A stretch of DNA of 54,322 nt from positions 1 to 54,322 of the forward strand of contig CAJTZW010000010.1 of assembly GCA_910584305.1 (NCBI GenBank). Direction: 5' to 3'. Numbering within the stretch: position 1 is the first letter of the stretch; each line of letters opens with the position of its first letter. The notes under the pieces are model-generated. The model saw only the letters and a list, made by a program, of their open reading frames with translations. It was not told the DNA's origin and ran no database searches. The translations under genes were made by a program, and so were the position numbers. Below, in pieces: positions 17,558 through 25,703 of the stretch. The stretch is from an uncultured Bacilli bacterium. Its GTDB lineage: Bacteria; Bacillota_I; Bacilli_A; RF39; UBA660.

Positions 17558-17942
17558 AGTTGATAGAAGAAAGAAAATAAATATCATGTTAAATGATGAA
17601 GAAAGAAGAATAATTACAGAAAAAGCAGTTGAATATGGATTTGGTTTGCATCTTGCGGCCTATGTTAGAAGTGCATGTATTTATGAATCACTATATAAAG
17701 AAGAAATTGAGGGTAAAAATGAAATAACAAAAATTATGAGTGATTATATTAGCATAGTAAATAGAATTCAATATGAGCAATCACAACTAACTAAAAAGAT
17801 AATGTTAAGTGAAGGAGACATTAAAATGATTAAAGATAATAATACTCTTCTTCATAATGAAATAAGAAAACTAATTAAAACAATTGAAAATACTTTAACA
17901 GTTAGACAAATAAAAGAAACTAAGCAGAAACTAAATAAATAG
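17550..17942 (+). CDS. MobC-like mobilisation accessory protein
   Basis: A 130-residue basic protein. The N-terminal segment KINIMLNDEERRIITEKAVE, followed by AAYVRSACIYE, matches the ribbon-helix-helix region of MobC/relaxosome accessory proteins; the rest is a helical, coiled-coil-like tail. Such proteins open the origin of transfer for a relaxase, but none is encoded in this element, so mobilisation would need one in trans. AAAAGGAG precedes ATG 17550. The gene ends inside a terminator hairpin. Confidence 0.7.
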   Translation: MTKVDRRKKINIMLNDEERRIITEKAVEYGFGLHLAAYVRSACIYESLYKEEIEGKNEITKIMSDYISIVNRIQYEQSQLTKKIMLSEGDIKMIKDNNTLLHNEIRKLIKTIENTLTVRQIKETKQKLNK

Positions 17943-17957
17943 TTTCTGCTTTTTTCT
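17922..17957 (+). terminator. Terminator overlapping the MobC-like stop
   Basis: AAGCAGAAACTA at 17922-17933 pairs perfectly with TAGTTTCTGCTT at 17940-17951, then Ts. Confidence 0.85.
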
Positions 17958-18009
17958 TAAAGTATTATTTTACGATTTTTCTCATAGTTTTAAATAAAGG
18001 AGATGAGTT

Positions 18010-18207
18010 ATGGATTCTAATGATATTATGAGAAGTAAAGAAGTAAAATATAAAAATAAAGAAATTCTTTTAAATGTAGCTCTTTCCTTAAATAAAGAGT
18101 TATTTGATGAAAATAAAATTTCATATAAAATGTTTAAATATACAGAAGAAAATATTTTAAAAGAATTAAAAATTTGTAATGTAAGTGGTGCAAATGCTAA
18201 TACATGA
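18010..18207 (+). CDS. Small recombinase-associated protein (65 aa)
   Basis: AAGGAGATGA precedes the ATG. The segment KNKEILLNVALSLNKELFDE, followed by an IS-type turn and a short helix, resembles SHOCT-like small proteins often found just before serine recombinases. Its role is unknown; it may modulate recombination direction, but that is inference. Confidence 0.55.
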   Translation: MDSNDIMRSKEVKYKNKEILLNVALSLNKELFDENKISYKMFKYTEENILKELKICNVSGANANT

Positions 18208-18247
18208 AAATAATATGCTATAATGTTATTAGAAAGGAGAAGAAGAG

Positions 18248-19957
18248 TTGGATTTATATACTGTTCGAAAGCAGTTAAATATGGGAATGCCACTTACAAA
18301 TATAAAACTTAGAGTAACAGATTATGCAAGAGTATCAACAGATCATTTAGAACAAAAAAAATCTCTTCAAAATCAAGTGGAGCATTTTGAACAATATATA
18401 AAAGAAAATCCAAATTGGACTTATGTCAAAGGTTATGTAGATGATGGAATAACTGGTACAAGTGATGTTAAAAGAGATAACTTTATGAAAATGATTGAAG
18501 ATGCTAGAGGTGGTAAATTTGATTTAATAGTTACCAAAGAAATTTCTAGATTTTCAAGAAATACTCTTGATAGTATTAAATATACTAGAGAACTTTTATC
18601 CTATGGAGTGGCTGTACTATTTGTAAATGATAATATTAATACTGCTATGCCTGATTCTGAACTTAGATTAACCATAATGGCTTCTATGGCACAAGATGAA
18701 ATTAGAAGATTATCAGAACGGGTTAAATTTGGTATGAATCGTGCAATAGAACGTGGAGAAATATTAGGTAATGATTTACTTTATGGTTATAAAAAAGATA
18801 AAGATACTGGAGTATTAAATATCATAGAGGAAGAAGCAAAAGTTGTTAGAAGAATTTATGAACTATATGCGATTGAAGAATCAACACTTTCTAAAATTGT
18901 TAAAACTTTAAATAGCGAAGGTTTAAAAACTTGTCAAGGTAAGAAATGGTGTATATCTACAATTTCAAGAATGATAGAAAATCCTAAATATAAAGGATAT
19001 TATTGTGCAAGAAAATCTGAAATAGTAGATTACATGACTAAAAAGATAAAATACTTTGAAAAAGGTGATTGGGTTATGTATGAAGATAAAACAAGAATAC
19101 CACCAATAATTGATGAGGATTTATGGGATAGAGCTAATAATCGTTTAATATCAAGAAAGAAAGCATTTAGTGAACGAAAACAAGATAAAAGCATTTATAA
19201 GAATAGATACTTATATAGTGCTAAAATATATTGTGCTGAACACAATACTGTTTTCCACAGAAGAGAATTTAGAAAAAATAAAAAAGATATTACTTGGGTT
19301 TGTTCAGAATATTTAAAAAATGGTAAAACTACTTGTGATTCACCTAATATTAGAGAATCTGAACTAGATGCAATTTTTAAAGATTTAATTTCTAAACTTC
19401 AAATTGATTCTAACCAAGTAGTTGAAACTCTTATGAATTATTACAAACATTTAGAAATTGATACTGGTATAGATGAAGAAATAAGTTTGAGAGAAAAAGA
19501 AATAAATAATCTTTATGCTAAAAAAGATAAATTATTAGAACTTAGTTTACAAGGTAGTTTATCAAATACTGAATTTTATGAAAGGAATAGTTCTTTTAAT
19601 GAAAAAATTAAAGTTCTTGATAATGAACTTAATAAGTTAAAAAGTCAAAAAGATGAACTAAAAGGAACAACAGATAAAACTAAGGAACTTGCCGAAATCT
19701 TAAAACAAAAAGTTAATTCTAAATCTACAATAGATAAAATAATTAGTTCTTTACTTGAGCGTATTGTAGTATCTAAAATATGTAATGATAAAAATAATAT
19801 GGAATTAAATATATTTTTATCTTACAAAGAGAATGATGAAACAAAAAAACTACAACCTATTTTAAGAAGTAGTTATGAATTTAAAAGAGGATATGATACA
19901 CAAGGAACTAAAAGATATAAGGTCAATTACCAAGTGAATTGTTATTTTTGTCTATAA
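18248..19957 (+). CDS. Large serine recombinase of element 2
   Basis: A 569-residue integrase. Catalytic domain at about residues 20-170 with the nucleophile Ser in DYARVSTD and the motifs EISRFSRNTLDSIKY and MASMAQDEIRRLSERV. The recombinase domain follows (ENPKYKGYY near 250), then a zinc-ribbon-like part (YCAEH, later WVCSEY and TTCDSP) and a long coiled coil (about 400-500) typical of large serine integrases. TTG 18248 is used because AAAGGAG ends eight bases upstream. It lies 50 bases from the right attachment site and is very likely the enzyme that placed this element in the host gene. Confidence 0.93.
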   Translation: MDLYTVRKQLNMGMPLTNIKLRVTDYARVSTDHLEQKKSLQNQVEHFEQYIKENPNWTYVKGYVDDGITGTSDVKRDNFMKMIEDARGGKFDLIVTKEISRFSRNTLDSIKYTRELLSYGVAVLFVNDNINTAMPDSELRLTIMASMAQDEIRRLSERVKFGMNRAIERGEILGNDLLYGYKKDKDTGVLNIIEEEAKVVRRIYELYAIEESTLSKIVKTLNSEGLKTCQGKKWCISTISRMIENPKYKGYYCARKSEIVDYMTKKIKYFEKGDWVMYEDKTRIPPIIDEDLWDRANNRLISRKKAFSERKQDKSIYKNRYLYSAKIYCAEHNTVFHRREFRKNKKDITWVCSEYLKNGKTTCDSPNIRESELDAIFKDLISKLQIDSNQVVETLMNYYKHLEIDTGIDEEISLREKEINNLYAKKDKLLELSLQGSLSNTEFYERNSSFNEKIKVLDNELNKLKSQKDELKGTTDKTKELAEILKQKVNSKSTIDKIISSLLERIVVSKICNDKNNMELNIFLSYKENDETKKLQPILRSSYEFKRGYDTQGTKRYKVNYQVNCYFCL

Positions 19958-19983
19958 ATTAGACATATAATTTTTCACTTGGT
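19929..19983. repeat. Inverted repeat at the right end of element 2
   Basis: ACCAAGTGAA at 19929-19938 and TTCACTTGGT at 19974-19983 are exact inverted repeats, with GTCTA-5-TAGAC (19950-19964) between them. It may be a terminator for the recombinase gene or an accessory recombinase site. Confidence 0.5.
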
Positions 19984-20020
19984 GACTTCATTCTCTTACA
20001 CTAAGTTCAAATACTGATAT
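19984..20020. other. Right attachment site of element 2
   Basis: Element arm 19984-20006, core TC at 20007-20008, then host sequence. It is the partner of the left site at 10411; the symmetry of the arms supports the TC core. Confidence 0.88.
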
Positions 20021-20590
20021 ATAATCACCTGTTCCCCCAATGAATGCACCTGTAGTAGCTGCAAAGTCAATTGATGTATCGAAGTTTACTTCGTTTGTTT
20101 TTAGACCATTCTCATTTAGTGCCCATTCAAGAGTCATTGCTGGCATACCACCTTTTCTACCCGCAATGATATGAGATCCTTTTAAATCCTCAATTTTAAA
20201 ATTATCATTTGGTTTTCTCGCTACTAGAAAACTTCCATCCTTTTTAGTTAAACCAGCAAAGTTTACTAAGTAATCTTTTTCTCCTTGGTTGTATACATAA
20301 ATAGTTGCTTCACTACCACAGAAACCAATTTGTACATCCCCACTCAATACAGCTGCCGTTACATTGTTAGCGCCAGATGTTAAAATAAATTCTACATCAA
20401 GGCCTTCGTCTTCAAAATAACCTAGTGCATCTGCTAAATATTGTGGAGCATAGAATACTGAGTGTGTTACTTCTGCAACTTTAATTTTCTTTAAGTCACT
20501 ATCTTTCTTTGTTATAAATGGTATTGCTATACATATACCAATGATACAAATAGCAATAATTGAAATTATTATTTTTTTCAATTTATTCAC
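20009..20590 (-). pseudogene. ABC substrate-binding protein, N-terminal part (split by element 2)
   Basis: The first 194 residues of an NMT1/THI5-like solute-binding protein: an N-terminal membrane/signal segment (residues 5-26, no obvious lipobox), then VAEVTHSVFYAPQYLADALG, a typical start of this group, and GDVQIGFCGSEATIYV. The host frame stops being homologous at SVFE; a few element-encoded residues follow up to a TGA at 19988. The C-terminal part is at 10002-10412. Upstream (20591-20730) I see no riboswitch that would reveal the substrate. Confidence 0.92.
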
Positions 20591-20730
20591 CTCTCCATTT
20601 CAAAGATAGTATATTCAAGATGATAGGAAGTGTTCATAAACTATTTATTATAGTCTGTATCGAAATCATCATATAAATGGTGAATTTATAGAGATTGGCT
20701 GTATAAAATAAAAAAAATCGTTTCCTATAG

Positions 20731-20760
20731 TTGACACATCAAAAATATTTATGCTATAAT
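20731..20760 (+). promoter_or_regulatory. Promoter of tRNA-Ala
   Basis: TTGACA at 20731-20736 and TATAAT at 20755-20760, 18-base spacer, 28 bases before the tRNA. Confidence 0.85.
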
Positions 20761-20788
20761 TAATATGCTTTTTGAATGAAGCCATTAT

Positions 20789-20865
20789 GGGGGATTAGCT
20801 CAGCTGGCTAGAGCGCCACGTTTGCACCGTGGAGGTCAAGGGTTCGAATCCCTTATCCTCCACCA
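20789..20865 (+). tRNA. tRNA-Ala (TGC)
   Basis: A complete 77-base cloverleaf with encoded CCA. The anticodon loop TTTGCAC gives TGC. The acceptor stem shows the G3-U70 pair that identifies alanine tRNAs. It has its own promoter and terminator. Confidence 0.97.
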
Positions 20866-20875
20866 TAATGAAATT

Positions 20876-20900
20876 AACCTAGGTAAGGCCTAGGTTTTAT
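20876..20900 (+). terminator. Terminator of tRNA-Ala
   Basis: AACCTAGG at 20876-20883 pairs with CCTAGGTT at 20889-20896, then Ts. Confidence 0.85.
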
Positions 20901-21004
20901 TATGCCATAAACTTTGTATATGGTTGATTTAGTTTTTATATGTATAATTAATTTTCTGTGTACCAATATTTTACTTTTACATACATTATTATTAAGGTGA
21001 TAAG

Positions 21005-22090
21005 ATGGGAAAATATAAGGTTTGTGTATATGCAATATGCAAAAATGAGGAACAATTTGTAGATCGCTGGGTAGATTCTATGAAGGAAGCTGATGAAATC
21101 TATGTTTTAGATACTGGGTCGACGGATAAGACAGTCAAAAAATTAAAAAAGAGGGGTGTTCATGTCAAGAAGAAAAAGATTCAGCCTTGGAGATTTGATA
21201 TAGCTCGTAATGCATCTTTGGATTTGGTACCAGAGGATACAGATATTTGTGTATGCACTGATTTAGATGAAGTTTTTGATTCTGGCTGGAGAGAGGCTTT
21301 AGAGAATCTATGGAATGAGAATATTACTCGAGTTCGTTATAATTATATATGGAGTTTCGATGATAATGGGAATCCTGCTGTTAACTTTTATATAGAGAAA
21401 ATTCATATAAGAAATCATTATCAGTGGACACATCCTGTTCATGAGGTTCTTGCTTGTGATATAGAAGAGAATGCTATTACAACAGATTTGATTACACTAA
21501 AACATTATCCAGATAAAACAAAGTCTAGAGGTAGTTATTTGCCTTTATTAGAACTTTCTGTTAAGGAAAGCCCTAATGATGATAGAAATATGCATTATTT
21601 AGGTAGAGAATATATGTATTATCAAAGATGGAATGATTGTATTGATACATTGATTCGTCATTTACAATTACCAACTGCTACATGGAGAGATGAGAGAGCC
21701 GCTTCTATGCGATTTATTGCTAGATCATATTCCGCATTAAAGCGATATGATGAGGCTAGAATGTGGTTAGATAAAGCCATCAATGAAGCTCCTTATTTGA
21801 GAGATGCGTATGTAGAACGAATGATTCTTGAATATAAATTAGAAAATTGGGAAGCAGTTCTTCAATATGGAAGTATGGCTTTACAAATTACTACTCATCA
21901 AAAGTCTTATATAAATGAAGTATTTAGTTGGGATTATACGATTTATGACTTAATGTCTTTAGGCTATTATTATACTGGCCATATTGATCAGGCTTTAGAA
22001 TATGTGCAGCTGGCTCTTTCCATGGATCCCTCTAATGAACATTTGCTAAGTAATAAAAGGATTATTGAAGATTATAAAAATAACACCTAA
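21005..22090 (+). CDS. Family 2 glycosyltransferase with TPR repeats
   Basis: A 361-residue cytoplasmic protein. The N-terminal GT2 domain (about 1-200) shows ICKNEEQFVDRWVDSM, the nucleotide-binding DTGSTDKT and the metal motif CTDLDEVF. The C-terminal part (about 220-355) has helical repeats of TPR type (RYDEARMWLDKAINEAP, and IDQALEYVQLALSMDP). Such fusions modify cell-surface glycans or proteins; the acceptor is unknown. It is a single-gene unit ending in a strong terminator. Confidence 0.9.
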   Translation: MGKYKVCVYAICKNEEQFVDRWVDSMKEADEIYVLDTGSTDKTVKKLKKRGVHVKKKKIQPWRFDIARNASLDLVPEDTDICVCTDLDEVFDSGWREALENLWNENITRVRYNYIWSFDDNGNPAVNFYIEKIHIRNHYQWTHPVHEVLACDIEENAITTDLITLKHYPDKTKSRGSYLPLLELSVKESPNDDRNMHYLGREYMYYQRWNDCIDTLIRHLQLPTATWRDERAASMRFIARSYSALKRYDEARMWLDKAINEAPYLRDAYVERMILEYKLENWEAVLQYGSMALQITTHQKSYINEVFSWDYTIYDLMSLGYYYTGHIDQALEYVQLALSMDPSNEHLLSNKRIIEDYKNNT

Positions 22091-22109
22091 GAGAGGTGTT
22101 ATTTTTAAT
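22077..22109. terminator. Terminator after the GT2 gene
   Basis: AAAATAACACC pairs with GGTGTTATTTT across a seven-base loop, overlapping the stop codon. It can also serve the minus-strand gene that ends at 22105. Confidence 0.85.
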
Positions 22110-22897
22110 CTGTTAATTTTAGTTTTTTTTGTATATGTTGGTCTTTTAATTGTCGATCAAGTGTTGCAAAGAGTAGTTTACTGCTCTGGAATGGTCGTGT
22201 ATATTCTAGAATATTATTATGAGAAATTTTTTGAATGGTTTGTGCTTTTGCTAAATCTATATATAATTCAAATGGCATGACACAATTGTAATTTAAGTCA
22301 ATACACTTATTGTTGTGCATTGTGACAGGATTGCTTGCAAAGCATAGTATGTGCAAAACTATCTTTTAATGTTTTGCAAACTTTAAATGTACTATCATGG
22401 CAATATTCTGAGAGGATTCCATCTTCTGCGAGTTTGGAAAGTTTAACCTCATTCAACTTGTAAAAGTAATTACTTGCTTTTTCAAATGGGATTTTTCCTA
22501 GGATACAATCAATTGTAAAAGCATCTTCATTTGTCTCGATGTTGTAAATATAAGGTGCTTTTCTATACTTTTCTATTAAATATTTTTCTGTAGCTTTGTA
22601 TTTTGTATTGCATATGTCATAAATGCACCATAATATAGTTAAAAAGTAATTATATTGGTAATGTTCTATTGTTTGATATAAGAATGGTATATCTTTTTCT
22701 TCATCTAATGCTTGATTATGAATTAAATTAAATATAGATTCATTGTCGTCATTATATGAGTTGGTTACAAATTCATTCCATCTTGGATTTTCTATACATA
22801 ATCTGTTAATTATTTTTCCATACGCTGATTCATTTACAATATTAAATCTGTCTTCAAAATAGTGTTTAATTTTTAAATATTTTTCTATATTCTCCAT
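22105..22897 (-). pseudogene. Frameshifted unknown gene (HEPN-like feature)
   Basis: Two overlapping minus-strand frames (start MENIEKYLKIKHYFEDRFNI; end NNKCIDLNYNCVMPFELYID and on to 22105) appear to be one gene of about 263 residues broken by one base near 22350. Around the break the first frame reads LKDSFAH, a pattern seen in some HEPN-type proteins, but the evidence is thin. The protein is soluble and helical. It could be a real frameshift, a sequencing error, or, less likely, two genes. Confidence 0.55.
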
Positions 22898-22981
22898 ATA
22901 AATCCCCCTTTTTAATGATTTATTATAACAGGAAAATATGGGAATGAAAAGTTATTTAAACAAAACAAATAACATATTTTG

Positions 22982-23869
22982 TTATTTGTTTGTAATTCGA
23001 TAGAAATTAATGGATGGTTTATTGAAAAATCTAAATTTAATAATAGATGTTCCAAGGCCACTTGATATATACAATTCTGTTTGATCTATTGTATAGTGTT
23101 CATCATAATACTTTTTGGCATATTCAGGGGTGGTAAGTGCACCTATAAACGGAAGACGTACTTGCCCATTATGGCTATGTCCTGCTAGGACCAGGTCAAA
23201 GGTTATTGACTCTATATCGTCTATAATATCAGGTTCATGTAAGAGTAATATTTTATAGATATTATCTCTTTCTTCTTCAGGGATACTATTTAGGAATTCA
23301 TTTGTGCTTTCTAGTTTTTCTTCCACTTTCTTATCTCCATATGTACTGGTGCTTATTCCACTTAATAGTATAAAATTATTACCATTTTTATAAATCTGGT
23401 CATAACTATCATTTAAATTTGTAAATCCACTTTGTTCAATGATTGTATTAAAGTTTTCAAATGCATAGTCATGATTTCCATTAATGGCGTATTTTCCTAT
23501 ACTAACATTTATTTGAGAAAGAATCTCTATTAGTTCCTGTTCATAGTTTCCTCTTGGCTTTATATTGTCATCTAATAAGTCACCTGTAAGGACAACAACA
23601 TCTGGGTGTAACATATTTACCTTATCTACAACATTGGTGAGTTCTTTTTTATTAATGGTAGTCCCATAGTGAATGTCACTAATATGAACTATTTTAAGCC
23701 CATGGAAGTTATCGGTTATTTTTTCGTTTGCAATTTTGTATTCTTTAATAATTAATCCTTTGGTTGAAATGTATCTACTGTACAGTAGAAGAGCGCAGAT
23801 AATGAAAGCAAATATACCTAGGATAATTATAACTTTTTTACCAATTGATTTTTTTTTCTCATTTTCCAT
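22982..23869 (-). CDS. Membrane-anchored metallophosphoesterase
   Basis: A 295-residue calcineurin-like phosphoesterase of the YaeI/YkuE kind. A membrane anchor (residues 11-31) is followed by the metal-binding motifs in order: DIHYG (HISDIHYG), GDLLDD, NGNHDY and GHSHNGQ. The catalytic domain should face the outside or the membrane surface. Family members act on lipid-linked or nucleotide phosphoesters; the substrate cannot be read. It is downstream of def and the CPBP gene on the same strand. Confidence 0.92.
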   Translation of the reverse strand: MENEKKKSIGKKVIIILGIFAFIICALLLYSRYISTKGLIIKEYKIANEKITDNFHGLKIVHISDIHYGTTINKKELTNVVDKVNMLHPDVVVLTGDLLDDNIKPRGNYEQELIEILSQINVSIGKYAINGNHDYAFENFNTIIEQSGFTNLNDSYDQIYKNGNNFILLSGISTSTYGDKKVEEKLESTNEFLNSIPEEERDNIYKILLLHEPDIIDDIESITFDLVLAGHSHNGQVRLPFIGALTTPEYAKKYYDEHYTIDQTELYISSGLGTSIIKFRFFNKPSINFYRITNK

Positions 23870-23903
23870 ACTATCATCCTATCTATTGTAGTAAGTCAAT
23901 ATA

Positions 23904-24539
23904 TCATAATAGATTTTTTGTTTTTTGTTTTCCTATTTTCAGTTGTTCAAAGTCTCCTGTTTTTTTAATGATATTATAACCATGTGTTTGTCTAAAAATT
24001 TTTCTTTCTTCTACAGTCATTACGCGTATTTCTTTTGCAATATCGATGTGTAATATTCCATCTAAATGATCCATCTCATGCGATAGGACAGTAGATTCAA
24101 ATCCTTCAAAGGTATCTGCTTTTTTATTGCCATGTATATCATAGTATTCCAACTTGATTTTATAAGGCCTTTCTACAAGACCAGTATTCTCTAAACAACT
24201 TGCACATGCTTCCCAATATGTGGTTAAACCTTCTTTTTCAATAATTACAGGATTTATTAATATTCTAGCTTCATTGTAATTTTCTTCATCTTTTGTGGCA
24301 CTATCGGTTTGCTTTTTCTCAATAATCTCTAAGTTTGTAATTTTTAGATAGATAATTCTTTTTGGTATGCCAAGCTGTACAGCTGCCATCGCCATAACTT
24401 CATTTGCTTTGCAATATTCTTCTAATATGGCAATATCATTTTGTAGTTCTTTGGCATTTTTAATATCTACATTTTTAGAAATTTGTCTTAAGAATGGTTT
24501 ATTGTCAAGTATTGTAATTGATTTTAAATTCTTATTCAT
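23904..24539 (-). CDS. def: Peptide deformylase, divergent
   Basis: Removes the formyl group from the N-terminal methionine of new proteins, using a metal bound by one Cys and two His. All three motifs are present but altered: AMAAVQLG for the usual GLAAPQ, EACAS for EGCLS (the metal-binding Cys kept) and SHEMDHLDG (HExxH kept). It is 211 residues, with a basic tail. ATG 24539 has AAAGGAAA upstream; a TTG at 24563 is less likely. Whether it is the main or a second deformylase cannot be told here. Confidence 0.85.
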   Translation of the reverse strand: MNKNLKSITILDNKPFLRQISKNVDIKNAKELQNDIAILEEYCKANEVMAMAAVQLGIPKRIIYLKITNLEIIEKKQTDSATKDEENYNEARILINPVIIEKEGLTTYWEACASCLENTGLVERPYKIKLEYYDIHGNKKADTFEGFESTVLSHEMDHLDGILHIDIAKEIRVMTVEERKIFRQTHGYNIIKKTGDFEQLKIGKQKTKNLL

Positions 24540-24555
24540 TAAATTTTCCTTTCTT

Positions 24556-25272
24556 TTATCCAAGTAATAGCATGAAGAATTGTAGTGCGATTAATATACC
24601 ATTATGCATAAAGTGGAGGCCCATGGATACGAAAATATTCTCAGTTTTATATAAAATATATGCGAATACAATTCCTAATGATGAGTATGGAACTATATAT
24701 AGTAAGTCATACCATGCTTCGATACTTCCTATGACATGAAGACTTCCAAAGAGAAAGCCAGATACTAGAATAAATAATATTTTATTTGGGATAATATTTC
24801 GTATCGCTTTTCTAAACACGAGTTCTTCAACAATGGGAGCAAAAATAACGGATGCAAAGTAAACATATAAAGGACTTATTTCAAATAATTGCTCAATGCT
24901 TTCTTGATTTCCAGCGATACCTCCTTTTGATATACTAGATATTATTACATTACTGAACATCATAATCACTAAACCTATTAAATAATATTTAAAGTAGTTT
25001 TGATAATAGTTTTTATGATTTTCTTTCATATCATGAAATTCTTTCTTTAAACTTTTTCTGAAAATGAGGACAATAAGTGCTAGTATCAGAATATTATAGA
25101 CTATAGAATATATAATTTTTATGTTGGTAGATACATTTGCTATATCTACTTTAAATATAGCAAAGAAAATTCCCTGTATCTCGGGTAATATAAAATATAC
25201 TAAAAGTGCTAATATACCAAGAAGAGCATTTTTTATGTAGGTTTCTATTTTTTCTAATTTATTAATAGTCAT
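24556..25272 (-). CDS. CPBP-family intramembrane metalloprotease
   Basis: A 238-residue membrane protein with about seven hydrophobic segments. The family motifs are visible: EELVFRKAIRN near residue 145, GSLHVIGS near 175 and the late FMHNG. CPBP (CAAX protease and bacteriocin-processing) proteins cleave within or near the membrane; some give bacteriocin immunity. ATG 25272 is preferred, with GGAGATGA upstream; the longer frame adds 26 unlikely residues. It ends 16 bases before def and they probably share a transcript. Confidence 0.9.
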   Translation of the reverse strand: MTINKLEKIETYIKNALLGILALLVYFILPEIQGIFFAIFKVDIANVSTNIKIIYSIVYNILILALIVLIFRKSLKKEFHDMKENHKNYYQNYFKYYLIGLVIMMFSNVIISSISKGGIAGNQESIEQLFEISPLYVYFASVIFAPIVEELVFRKAIRNIIPNKILFILVSGFLFGSLHVIGSIEAWYDLLYIVPYSSLGIVFAYILYKTENIFVSMGLHFMHNGILIALQFFMLLLG

Positions 25273-25400
25273 AGAATCATCTCCATGATTCATTATATCA
25301 TATTTCCTTACTTTTATATGATTCTTAAATAAATTTTTTAAATTCTTCAAAAAGTGTATTATTTTTAAGAATTTTGTGATATACTTTTAGTAGTTGATGC

Positions 25401-25425
25401 AAGAAGAGTGGGACACCCCACTCTT
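25401..25425 (+). promoter_or_regulatory. Hairpin in the rimP-nusA operon leader
   Basis: AAGAGTGGG pairs with CCCACTCTT across a short ACAC loop, followed by a weak T-rich stretch. From memory, similar GTGGG/CCCAC hairpins precede rimP in many Firmicutes, so it may be a conserved leader, for example an attenuator responding to NusA. Confidence 0.6.
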
Positions 25426-25447
25426 TCCTGTAGTTTTGGAGGTATGC

Positions 25448-25702
25448 ATGGATATTGAAAATAAGGTAAGAGATTTAATTGAATCAGTTATTACTGAAAA
25501 TGGATATACGATTGATTCTATATCGTATGTTAAAGAGGGATCTTTATATTTCCTTAGGGTTGTAATTGATAAAGTAGGAATTATTGATGTGGAGGATTGT
25601 GTTACAGTGAGTAGACTGATTAATCCAATTTTAGATGAAAATGATCCAATTGAGGATGATAATTATATTTTAGATGTTTGTTCAAAGGAAGGTAGTGAAT
25701 AA
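25448..25702 (+). CDS. rimP: Ribosome maturation factor RimP, N-terminal domain only
   Basis: Helps assemble the small ribosomal subunit. This product is only 84 residues. It holds the N-terminal domain (IENKVRDLIESVITENGYTI, SLYFLRVVIDK, DCVTVSRLINPILDEND) and ends at ILDVCSKEGSE, where relatives usually continue with an EVSSPG-like turn and a second, SH3-like domain. GGAGG lies before ATG 25448. The stop is one base before nusA, so the ending appears genuine, and a short RimP may be normal for this lineage. Confidence 0.8.
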   Translation: MDIENKVRDLIESVITENGYTIDSISYVKEGSLYFLRVVIDKVGIIDVEDCVTVSRLINPILDENDPIEDDNYILDVCSKEGSE

Positions 25703-25703
25703 A

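Larger units (their letters stand above)
10413..20008. mobile_element. Integrated element 2 (9,596 bp): Qat-type defence island with serine recombinase
   Basis: Both ends are visible because the host substrate-binding gene is split. The host frame is restored exactly if 10413-20008 is removed. The element carries qatA-qatB-qatC, rhuM, an HD phosphohydrolase, a leader-controlled two-gene unit (HTH-like protein, MobC-like protein), a 65-residue ORF and a large serine recombinase at the right edge. No relaxase or conjugation genes are seen, so it may be mobilised in trans or move only by the recombinase. All genes are on the plus strand, opposite to the host gene. Confidence 0.93.

Noticed and set aside
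16675..18207. Complete conjugative or mobilisable module in element 2
   Set aside because: Only a MobC-like accessory protein is present; no relaxase, coupling protein or secretion gene is seen, so the element is not called conjugative.
20591..20730. TPP or other riboswitch upstream of the substrate-binding gene
   Set aside because: No CTGAGA-type thiamine core or other known conserved core was seen, so the transport substrate stays open.
22105..22356. Separate 83-residue gene
   Set aside because: Its start has no ribosome site and it continues the downstream part of the frameshifted gene at 22307-22897.
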